This document shows positions 19,486 through 30,351 of a stretch of 64,000 nt of DNA, piece by piece. A program made the translations under genes and the position numbers. How positions within the stretch are numbered: the stretch's first letter is position 1; each line of letters opens with the position of its first letter. The stretch lies in contig CBDEVO010000003.1 of NCBI GenBank assembly GCA_965243615.1, positions 3,658,001-3,722,000 of the forward strand, in the 5' to 3' direction. The notes under the pieces are model-generated. The model did not search any database and was not told where the DNA came from. It saw only the letters and a list, made by a program, of their open reading frames with translations. Source of the DNA: JAJEEA01 sp965243615 (GTDB taxonomy: Bacteria > Acidobacteriota > Vicinamibacteria > Vicinamibacterales > UBA8438).

Positions 19486-20397
19486 GTGCATCCGATAGTG
19501 ACCGTCGGGTCCGTCGCGTTCGATTCCGTGAAGACGCCGTTCGGAGACGCGTCCCGGGTCGTCGGCGGGGCGGCCACCTACTTCGCCGTCGCCGCGTCCT
19601 TCTTCACCGACGTGAGGCTCGTGGCGGTGGTGGGCGAGGACTTCGCCGACGAGCAGATGCGGACCTTCGCGGGGCGGCGCATCGACCTCGCGGGGCTGCA
19701 GCGGGTGCCCGGCGAGACGTTCCGCTGGAAGGGCGAGTACGGCTTCGACCTCAACACCCGCGAGACGATCTACACGCGGCTGAACGTGTTCGAGCGGTTT
19801 CGCCCGATCCTGCCCGACGAGTACCGGTCCACGCCGTTCGTCTTCCTCGCCAACATCCATCCGGCGCTGCAGACCGAGGTGCTGACGCAGGTCGAACGCC
19901 CGCGGTTCGTGGCCGCCGACACCATGAACTACTGGATCGAGGGGACGCCGGAGGAGCTGCGGGCGGTGCTGCGGCGGATCGACGCCCTGGTGATCAACGA
20001 CGAGGAGGCGCGCGAGCTCTCCGGCGAGTCGAACCTCGTCAAGGCGGCACGGGCCATTCAGGAGATGGGACCCCGGCTCGTCGTGATCAAGCGCGGGGAG
20101 CACGGGGTGCTGATGACGCGCGGCGAGGGCTTCTTCGCCGCGCCGGGCATGCCCCTCGACACCGTGAAGGACCCGACGGGGGCCGGCGACACCTTCGCGG
20201 GCGGGTTCATGGGCTACCTGGCGTCGGCCCGCGAGATCGGCGACGACGTGCTGACCCGGGCCGCCATCGCCGGCAGCGCCCTCGCCTCGCTGGCCGTCGA
20301 GGACTTCGGGCTCGACGGCCTGGTGAGGGCGTCCCAGAAGACCATCAACCGGCGGTTCCAGGCGTTCAAGCGGCTGACCGACTTCGAGGCGTTGTGA
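19486..20397 (+). CDS. PfkB-family sugar/nucleoside kinase
   Basis: 303-residue ribokinase-fold kinase. Seen: GGAATYFAVAASFF near the N-terminus and the phosphate-binding DPTGAGDTFAGGFMGYL (about 226-242) with the catalytic Asp. Substrate is not evident. Its place right behind mtnP suggests purine nucleoside or ribose salvage, for example adenosine, but that is inference. GTG start with GGAGGAG well placed. C-terminal residues from about 270 are an extra helical end (SQKTINRRFQAFKRL). Confidence 0.85.
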   Translation: MHPIVTVGSVAFDSVKTPFGDASRVVGGAATYFAVAASFFTDVRLVAVVGEDFADEQMRTFAGRRIDLAGLQRVPGETFRWKGEYGFDLNTRETIYTRLNVFERFRPILPDEYRSTPFVFLANIHPALQTEVLTQVERPRFVAADTMNYWIEGTPEELRAVLRRIDALVINDEEARELSGESNLVKAARAIQEMGPRLVVIKRGEHGVLMTRGEGFFAAPGMPLDTVKDPTGAGDTFAGGFMGYLASAREIGDDVLTRAAIAGSALASLAVEDFGLDGLVRASQKTINRRFQAFKRLTDFEAL

Positions 20398-20408
20398 AGG
20401 AGCGGACC

Positions 20409-20975
20409 ATGCGGGGTTGGATGGGCGGTGCGTTCACGGCGGTCACGCTGGGCTGGCTGCTCGTGGTCCTGCTGGCGCCGGTGGCGCTGGCCCACGACAT
20501 CGGGGGGCGGGCGGTGACGTTGGCTTCGGCGGGCGCCTACCTGCTCGGCGGGGTCGTCTGTCACCAGCTTCCGGATCGGTCCTTCCATCCCGCGGGCGTG
20601 CAGATGCCGGTGTGCGCGCGGTGCGCCGGGCTGTACTTCGGCGCGGGGCTGGGGGTGCTCGCGGCGGCCGCGTTCCGGCGCCGGGGCGGCGGGGCGGCGG
20701 GACGGCCCGGGCGCCGGCAGGGCTGGACCGGGGGCGGTGGAGCGGCGCTTCCCTTCGCGGCGGGAGGCGGCCAGGGGTGCGGGGCGGCCAACCGGGCGCC
20801 CGCGTGGCTGCGGTGGGCGGTGCTGGCGGCGGCGGCGCCGACCGGGATCACGTTCGCGGCGGAGATGGTCGGCTGGATGCCGTCGATCGGGGAGCTGCGG
20901 GCGGCGGCGGGAGTGCCGTTGGGAGTGGCGGTGACATGGGTCGCAGGTCTCGTGATTCGCGGCGAGCTCGGGTAG
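20409..20975 (+). CDS. DUF2085 membrane protein
   Basis: 188 residues, four or so membrane helices. The DUF2085 signature is visible: VVCHQLPDRSFHPAGVQMPVCARCAGLYFG (about 50-80), a Cys/His-rich luminal or cytoplasmic turn, within helices. Function of the family is unknown. The middle (about 95-125) is a Gly/Arg-rich low-complexity loop. It starts 11 bp after the kinase gene and overlaps the next gene by 40 bp. Confidence 0.8.
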   Translation: MRGWMGGAFTAVTLGWLLVVLLAPVALAHDIGGRAVTLASAGAYLLGGVVCHQLPDRSFHPAGVQMPVCARCAGLYFGAGLGVLAAAAFRRRGGGAAGRPGRRQGWTGGGGAALPFAAGGGQGCGAANRAPAWLRWAVLAAAAPTGITFAAEMVGWMPSIGELRAAAGVPLGVAVTWVAGLVIRGELG

Positions 20976-21385
20976 CCCCGGCGGCCCCGGCGGCCGAGTC
21001 GGGTCCGGATCGGAACCGGGCGCTGGCGGCGGCGGCGATCGGCTGGGTCGTCCCGGGGGGCGGTCACCTGTGGCTGGCGCGCCGTCAGAAAGGCTTGGTG
21101 TTCCTGGTCGCCATCCCCCTGATGTTCGCCATCGGGCTGGGATTCGGCGGTCGGCTGTTTCCGTTCGACTCCGGCCAGCCCCTGGTGCTGCTCGCCGCGT
21201 TCGCCGATCTCGGCAACGGCCTGCCCTATCTCATCGCCCGCGCGGCCGGGCTGGGCGAGGGCCGCGTCGTCGCCGAGTCGTTCGAGTACGGCAACACGTT
21301 CATCATCGTCTCCGGCCTCCTGAACATGCTGATCGCCCTCGACGCCTACGACGTGGCGCTGGGCCGGCGGCAGGGAGCGCCGTGA
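20936..21385 (+). CDS. Small multi-spanning membrane protein, DUF6677-like
   Basis: 149 residues. A charged N-terminus (1-28) is followed by AAAIGWVVPGGGHLWLARRQKGLVFL, the pattern of a family of small bacterial membrane proteins (I believe DUF6677), then two or three more helices. Role unknown. It ends in GAP and its TGA stop sits in the loop of a GCGCCG/CGGCGC hairpin (21377-21392), like the stops associated with the dispersed repeat. Confidence 0.65.
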   Translation: MGRRSRDSRRARVAPAAPAAESGPDRNRALAAAAIGWVVPGGGHLWLARRQKGLVFLVAIPLMFAIGLGFGGRLFPFDSGQPLVLLAAFADLGNGLPYLIARAAGLGEGRVVAESFEYGNTFIIVSGLLNMLIALDAYDVALGRRQGAP

Positions 21386-21485
21386 CCGGCGCCTCCCGGC
21401 GGGGCGCCGATTCCTGATAGGCTTGATTCGGCGGCACCGGCGCCGGAGAACGGGGCCGGCGGCGAAGATTCGCGGGCTGAGGAAG

Positions 21486-21659
21486 ATGTCGAGCCATCTG
21501 CTGGTGATGATGTTGTTCGCGGCGTTCGTGTCGCTGATCTTCGCGGTCCTGATGACGGACCAGCCGGCCGATCAGATCAAGCTCGGCGGCCGGTTGTTCG
21601 CCGGCTTCGTCGGCGCCGCCCTCGTGCTGGGCTGGATCCTGTTTCCCTTCCCCCTGTGA
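21486..21659 (+). CDS. Two-helix small membrane protein
   Basis: 57 residues: MSSHLLVMMLFAAFVSLIFA, a short turn (DQPADQIKLG), then a second helix ending LFPFPL. A GAGGA site precedes the ATG and the stop overlaps the vanZ-like gene by four bases, which supports real translation. No family recognised. Confidence 0.65.
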   Translation: MSSHLLVMMLFAAFVSLIFAVLMTDQPADQIKLGGRLFAGFVGAALVLGWILFPFPL

Positions 21660-22081
21660 CCCGCCGCCCGGATACGATGGCTCCCAGGCCCCGGGGCGGA
21701 GTACGGTCGCTGATTGCGGTCTGGGGTCCCGTGTGGGCGGCCATGGCGCTGATCTTCGCCGCGTCGGGGTTGTCCTCGTTGCCGTCGGCGGCGCGTGCGC
21801 TCGACGACGGCGTCTGGCACGGGCTGGGTTACGGCTTTCTCGCGGCGCTGCTGCTCCGCGCCCTCGCGGCGGCGCGCTGGGAGGCGGTGACGGGACGGAC
21901 CGCCCTGCTCGCGGCGGCCCTGGCGACCCTGTACGGCGCGACCGACGAGCTGCATCAGTGGTTCGTGCCGGGACGCGCCGCGCAATGGTCGGACCTGGTC
22001 GCCGACGCCACCGGCGCCGCGATGGTCTGCGGCGCCGCGTGGATGTGGCGGGCGCGGGTGCGGCAGAGGTCCGCGCCGTAG
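21656..22081 (+). CDS. VanZ-like membrane protein
   Basis: 141 residues, four hydrophobic helices. The VanZ signature GATDELHQWFVPGRAAQWSDLVADATGA (about 95-122) is complete. VanZ of vancomycin-resistance loci gives low-level teicoplanin resistance; most chromosomal homologues have unknown roles, and no other van gene is nearby. GTG start overlapping the preceding stop (GTGA). Its own stop codon TAG lies in the head of a dispersed repeat, so the protein ends RSAP. Confidence 0.85.
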   Translation: MTRRPDTMAPRPRGGVRSLIAVWGPVWAAMALIFAASGLSSLPSAARALDDGVWHGLGYGFLAALLLRALAAARWEAVTGRTALLAAALATLYGATDELHQWFVPGRAAQWSDLVADATGAAMVCGAAWMWRARVRQRSAP

Positions 22082-22090
22082 AACGGAGCG
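22066..22090. repeat. Dispersed repeat, head only, at vanZ stop
   Basis: GTCCGCGCCGT-AGA-ACGGAGCG; the hairpin arms differ at one base. The in-frame TAG of the vanZ-like gene is in the loop. Confidence 0.6.
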
Positions 22091-22106
22091 GAGCGGAAGG
22101 GACTTG

Positions 22107-22889
22107 ATGAACGACGACCCGATCCTGATCGAACGGACCGGGGCGGTGGCCACCGTCACCGTCAACCGGCCGAAAGTGCTCAATGCCCTGAACTCGCACA
22201 CGGTCGGGGCGATGACCTCGGTCTTCGCCGATCTCCGGAACGACGAGGACGTGCGGGCCGTGGTCCTGACCGGCGCCGGGGATCGCGCGTTCATTGCCGG
22301 GGCCGACATCGGCGAGCTCGCGCGCCTGACGCCGCAGACGGCGCGCGACCTCACCGATGCCGGGCACCGGATGTGCGACCTCATCGAGGGTTTCGGCAAG
22401 CCGGTCGTCGCCGCCGTCAACGGCTATGCGCTCGGCGGCGGGTGCGAGGTCGCGATGGCCTGCACGTGCCGGGTCGCCGCGAGGACCGCCAGGCTGGGAC
22501 TGCCCGAGATCACCCTGGGGATCATCCCCGGCTACGGGGGCACCCAGAGGCTCCCGCGCCTGGTGGGGCGGGGACGGGCGCTCGAGATGATGCTGACCGG
22601 CGCGCCGGTCACCGCGGAGGAGGCCTGGCGCATCGGGCTCGTGAACCGGGTCGTCGAGCCGGAGGCCCTGGCGGGGGAGGCCCTCGGCCTGGCGACCGCC
22701 ATCGCGGCGCAGGCGCCGGAGGCGGTGCGGCGCATCATCGACGTGGTCAACCACGGCCTCGACGTGTCGATGAGCGACGCCACCGCGCTCGAGGCGACCG
22801 CCTTCGGACTCCTCTGGGCGACCGACGACGCGCGCGAGGGCACGACCGCGTTCCTCGAGAAACGGAAGGCGAGGTTCACGGGCCGGTGA
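22107..22889 (+). CDS. Enoyl-CoA hydratase/isomerase
   Basis: Crotonase-fold enzyme of beta-oxidation, 260 residues. Seen: AFIAGADIGELA (oxyanion hole), ALGGGCEVAMACTCRVA, and LPEITLGIIPGYGGTQRLPRLVG with the catalytic Glu positions expected for hydratases. Probably hydrates the product of the acyl-CoA dehydrogenase reaction; substrate chain length cannot be read from sequence. The ATG at 22107 was taken over a TTG three bases earlier. It overlaps ribH by four bases. Confidence 0.92.
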   Translation: MNDDPILIERTGAVATVTVNRPKVLNALNSHTVGAMTSVFADLRNDEDVRAVVLTGAGDRAFIAGADIGELARLTPQTARDLTDAGHRMCDLIEGFGKPVVAAVNGYALGGGCEVAMACTCRVAARTARLGLPEITLGIIPGYGGTQRLPRLVGRGRALEMMLTGAPVTAEEAWRIGLVNRVVEPEALAGEALGLATAIAAQAPEAVRRIIDVVNHGLDVSMSDATALEATAFGLLWATDDAREGTTAFLEKRKARFTGR

Positions 22890-23383
22890 GCACGCAGACC
22901 TCGGCCGGGAGCGGGGCGACCGCCGGCGTCCGGGTCGGCCTCGTCGTGTCGCGCTACAACGACTTCGTCACCAACCGCCTGCGGGACGGCGCGATGGAGG
23001 CGTTGCGGGCGGGCGGCGTGGGTGAGGAGGCGATCGTGGTGGCGCCCGTGCCGGGGGCGTTCGAGGTGCCGCAGGCGGCGCGTCGGCTCGCGGCCGCCGG
23101 CGGCGTGGACGCGGTGGTCGGCCTCGGTTGCCTGATCCGGGGCGAGACGCCGCACTTCGAGGTGATTGCCTCGGCCGTCGCCCACGGTCTGACGCGGGCG
23201 GCGCTGGACAGCGGAGTACCGATGACGTTCGGGGTGCTGACGACCAACTCGGCGGAAGAGGCGCTGGCCCGGGCCGGGGCCGGCCCGTCGAACAAGGGGT
23301 GGGAGGCGGCGGACGCCGCCCTGGCGATGGTGCGTCTCTTCCGGCAACCGGGGCCGGCCGGCAGGCGGGGGCGCCCGGCGTGA
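22886..23383 (+). CDS. ribH: 6,7-dimethyl-8-ribityllumazine synthase
   Basis: Penultimate step of riboflavin synthesis. 165 residues with VVSRYNDFVTNRLRDGA, VPGAFEVPQAARRL, GLGCLIRGETPHFEVIASAVAHGL and GVLTTNSAEEALARAG, the four conserved blocks, including the catalytic His. GTGA overlap with the enoyl-CoA hydratase and again with nusB. ribH followed by nusB is a common bacterial arrangement. No other rib gene or FMN riboswitch is visible nearby. Confidence 0.97.
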   Translation: MSTQTSAGSGATAGVRVGLVVSRYNDFVTNRLRDGAMEALRAGGVGEEAIVVAPVPGAFEVPQAARRLAAAGGVDAVVGLGCLIRGETPHFEVIASAVAHGLTRAALDSGVPMTFGVLTTNSAEEALARAGAGPSNKGWEAADAALAMVRLFRQPGPAGRRGRPA

Positions 23384-23840
23384 GGGTGGCCGGATCCGAC
23401 CCCGCGGGCCGTCACCAGGGACGGGTGGCGGCCCTGCAGTTGCTGTATCAGCGCGAGGTCGGCGGGGTCGAGGGACCGCGGTTCGACCGCGCGGTCGGCT
23501 TCTACTGGCGCGAGCATCCGGCGGCGGACGGTCCCCGGGAGTTCGCGGACCGTTTGCTCCGGGGCACCGTGAACGCGCTGGAGCGGATCGACCCCCTCAT
23601 CGAGTCGGCCGCCGACAACTGGCGGCTGTCGCGCATGGCGGTGATCGACCGGCTCGTCCTCCGGCTGGCGGTGTACGAGCTGCTCGCGGCCGAGACCCCC
23701 GCCGCCGTGGTGATCGACGAGGCGATCGAGCTGGCCCGGACGTTCAGCGACGAGCCGTCGCCGCGCTTCGTGAACGGCGTGCTCGACGCGGTCCGGCACC
23801 GGCTCCACGGGGACCGGGGCGAGGCCGGGCCTCCGACGAC

Positions 23841-23844
<4 letters not shown>
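23380..23844 (+). CDS. nusB: Transcription antitermination factor NusB
   Basis: All-helical RNA-binding protein acting on rRNA operons with NusE. 154 residues with GRVAALQLLYQREVGG, NWRLSRMAVIDRLVLRLAVYELL and VVIDEAIELARTFSDEPSPRFVNGVLDAV, the conserved NusB blocks. GTG start and stop both overlap neighbours by four bases. Confidence 0.95.
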
Positions 23845-25457
<1,613 letters not shown>

Positions 25458-25494
25458 AGGGAGGCGGACCCGCCGCCGGCGTCCGCGAGACCGC

Positions 25495-26733
25495 ATGACC
25501 CTGCCCTTCGAGCTCTACGTCGCGACCCGCTACCTGCTGGCCAAGCGCCGCCAGGCGTTCATCTCGGTGATCTCCGCCGTCTCCGCGCTGGGGGTGACGG
25601 TGGGGGTCATGGCCCTGGTCATCGCCCTCGCCCTGATGACCGGCATGCAGCGGGAGCTGCGCGACCGCATCGTCGGGTCGGACGCCCACGTCTACGTGTA
25701 CAAGGTGCTCGGCGGGGGCTTTGTCGATCGCGAGGCGGAGCTCGCGAAGCTCGCGACGGTCCCCGGCGTCGTCGCCGCGGCCCCGGCGACCCTCGGGTAC
25801 GGGATGGCGACGGCGCACGGGGTCGACGCGTTCATCACCCTCAAGGGGGTGGACCCGGTGCTCGAGGCGCAGGTCACCGAGGTCGCCGGGTCGATCGTCG
25901 GGGGCAGCTTCACGGCGCTGTCCGAGCCGCGGGACGGCGCCGTGGGCGGCGTGGTCATCGGCGACGATCTGTCGCGCTCGCTCCGCGCGTCGGTCGGCGA
26001 CACCATCTCGGTGCTGACGCCGCAGGGGGCGACGCTGACGCCCTGGGGGCCGGTGCCGCGCCCGCGGCGCCTCGAGGTGGTCGGCATCTTCAGCCTCGGG
26101 CTGCGGGAGTACGACAGCGCCTACGGTTTCGTGAGCCTGGACGTGGCCGGCCGCCTGTTCAACCGGGACCGGGTCGACATGATGGAGCTGCGCGTCGAGG
26201 ATCTCGACGAAGCCCCGGACGTCGCGAACGCCGTCACCGAGACCCTGGGGGCCGAGTACTTCGCCCAGGACTGGGGTCAGCGCAACCAGGCGCTGTTCTC
26301 GGCCCTGTGGCTCGAGAAGATGGCCATCGGCATCACCATCGGGCTCATCATGATGGTTGCGGCCCTCAACATCGTGGCGTCGCTGGTGCTCCTGGTCATG
26401 GAGAAGAGCCGGGACATCGCCATTCTCAAGACGATGGGGGCGACGTCGCGCAGCATACGGACCGTCTTCGTGCTGCAGGGCGGGATAATCGGGGTGGTCG
26501 GGACCGGCGTCGGGGCCGCGTGCGGGGTCGCGCTGTCCTGGTTCGCCGACCGGTACCAGTGGATCCGGGTGCCGTCGTCGGTGTACGACATGGGGTGGGT
26601 GCCGTTCCGGGTCGAGCCGGGCAACTTCCTGCTCGTCGTGCTGGGCTCGCTCGCGGTGTGCCTGCTCGCCACCCTGTATCCGTCCCGCCAGGCATCGCGG
26701 CTCGATCCGGCCGAGGCCCTCCGGTACGAATAG
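25495..26733 (+). CDS. lolC: Lipoprotein-release ABC permease LolC/LolE
   Basis: Inner-membrane subunit that extracts lipoproteins for the outer membrane with LolD. 412 residues: YVATRYLLAKRRQAFISVIS then a first membrane helix (about 22-48), a large periplasmic MacB-like domain (about 50-275), and a three-helix FtsX domain (about 280-405) ending DPAEALRYE. Only one permease is present, so a homodimer (the LolF type) or a second gene elsewhere is needed. The ATPase partner gene follows after 16 bp. Confidence 0.93.
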   Translation: MTLPFELYVATRYLLAKRRQAFISVISAVSALGVTVGVMALVIALALMTGMQRELRDRIVGSDAHVYVYKVLGGGFVDREAELAKLATVPGVVAAAPATLGYGMATAHGVDAFITLKGVDPVLEAQVTEVAGSIVGGSFTALSEPRDGAVGGVVIGDDLSRSLRASVGDTISVLTPQGATLTPWGPVPRPRRLEVVGIFSLGLREYDSAYGFVSLDVAGRLFNRDRVDMMELRVEDLDEAPDVANAVTETLGAEYFAQDWGQRNQALFSALWLEKMAIGITIGLIMMVAALNIVASLVLLVMEKSRDIAILKTMGATSRSIRTVFVLQGGIIGVVGTGVGAACGVALSWFADRYQWIRVPSSVYDMGWVPFRVEPGNFLLVVLGSLAVCLLATLYPSRQASRLDPAEALRYE

Positions 26734-26749
26734 GGAGCCCGCGCCGTTC

Positions 26750-27424
26750 ATGGCCTTTCTCGACGTTCGCGCCCTCTCGAAGTCCTACGTCGTGGGCGAG
26801 CGGCGGCTCTCGGTCCTGCGCGACCTGGAGCTGGCCGTCGACGAGGGCGAGATGATCGCGGTCGTCGGCGCCTCCGGGGTCGGGAAGAGCACGCTGCTGC
26901 ACTGCGTGGGCGGGCTCGACGCCATCGACGGGGGCCGCATCACGATCGCGGGGACGGAGCTGTCCGCCGCCGGCGACGACGCGCGGGTCGCGTTCCGGAA
27001 CCGGCACGTCGGGTTCGTCTTCCAGTTCCACCACCTGCTGCCGGAGTTCAGCGCCGTCGAGAACGTGGCGATGCCGCTGCGCATCGCGAGGGCGGCGCGG
27101 GGGGAGGCGCACCGCCGGGCCGAGGCGCTGCTGCGCGAGGTGGGGCTCGGCGAGCGGCTGACCCACCGTCCGGGCATGCTCTCGGGCGGCGAGCAGCAGC
27201 GCGCGGCGGTGGCCCGCGCGCTGGTGATGCAGCCGGCCCTGCTGCTGGCCGACGAGCCCACCGGCGACCTCGACGAGCAGACCGGCCGCGACCTCCACGC
27301 GCTGCTGCGGTGCCTCCACGAGGCGCGGCGGCTCACGTCGCTCATCGCCACCCACAACTTGCAGCTCGCGGCGGCGTGCGACCGCGTGCTCCGCCTCGAG
27401 GACGGCCGCCTGCGACCGGCCTGA
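26750..27424 (+). CDS. lolD: Lipoprotein-release ABC ATPase LolD
   Basis: 224 residues. Walker A GASGVGKSTLLH, Q-loop VFQFHHLLPEFSAVENVAMP (LolD-type), signature LSGGEQQRAAVARAL, Walker B LLLADEPTGDLDE, and switch ATHNL. It powers the permease encoded just upstream. The intergenic base GGGAGCCCGCGCCGTTC supplies the ribosome site. Confidence 0.95.
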   Translation: MAFLDVRALSKSYVVGERRLSVLRDLELAVDEGEMIAVVGASGVGKSTLLHCVGGLDAIDGGRITIAGTELSAAGDDARVAFRNRHVGFVFQFHHLLPEFSAVENVAMPLRIARAARGEAHRRAEALLREVGLGERLTHRPGMLSGGEQQRAAVARALVMQPALLLADEPTGDLDEQTGRDLHALLRCLHEARRLTSLIATHNLQLAAACDRVLRLEDGRLRPA

Positions 27425-27528
27425 GGGCCGGTGGTCCCATTCCGGGCAGTATCGGTCGACGAGCGGTCGGCGGCGGCCGGACGCCCCCTCGGACACCCGG
27501 CAGGCCATCGCCAACCCGCGACAGGTGC

Positions 27529-27556
27529 TTGCGGGTCGACCCGAGGGACTTATAAT
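27529..27556 (+). promoter_or_regulatory. clpC promoter
   Basis: TTGCGG (27529-27534), 16 bp, TATAAT (27551-27556). The -10 is perfect. It gives a leader of about 210 nt before clpC that contains a dispersed repeat. The rest of the 348-bp gap from lolD (27425-27528) shows nothing recognisable. Confidence 0.7.
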
Positions 27557-27625
27557 GGCTGAATCGCCTTCGTGCGGCCTCGCCAGCTTCCCGCAGTGTC
27601 GATGCCGCCGTTGTCGCGATGGGAC

Positions 27626-27765
27626 GGGAGTCGGCGCCGTGGAACCGGTGCGGACCCCTGGAGGGTTGGTTGGGCGTCAGTCCCGGCGCCGCGGGAGTTT
27701 CGCGCCGGCGAAGCTCCCAACGCGACCGCGAGGTCGCGCGGCGGCGGCGATTGGCGGACCAGGGG
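27626..27765. repeat. Dispersed repeat with inserted hairpin, clpC leader
   Basis: Head GGAGTCGGCGCCGT-GGA-ACCGGTGC, middle CCTGGAGGGTTGGTTGGGCG, then extra DNA with a perfect CGCGACC/GGTCGCG hairpin (27721-27738) and the tail GGCGGCGATTGGCGGACC. It lies wholly in the clpC 5' leader, so its structure could affect the message. Confidence 0.7.
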
Positions 27766-27772
27766 TCGACCG

Positions 27773-30217
<2,445 letters not shown>

Positions 30218-30254
30218 ACGATCCAGGGCGGTCGGGCGGTGGGCGGAGGGTGCA

Positions 30255-30296
30255 GCGCGACCTTGCGGTCGCGTTCGGCGACGATTGGCGGGCCGG
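30255..30296. repeat. Dispersed repeat tail with hairpin, bamA leader
   Basis: CGCGACC-TTGC-GGTCGCG hairpin (30257-30274) followed by GGCGACGATTGGCGGGCC. The same hairpin and tail end the repeat in the clpC leader, 2.5 kb upstream. It lies 56 bp before the bamA start. Confidence 0.65.
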
Positions 30297-30351
30297 GGGC
30301 GGCGGTCGGCTCGCCCCGGTCGACGAGGGACGGGGACGGACGGGAAAGACC

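Noticed and set aside
26734..26752. GAGCCCGCGCCGTTC before lolD as a repeat copy
   Set aside because: Only the first part matches; no hairpin, middle or tail. It serves as the ribosome site.
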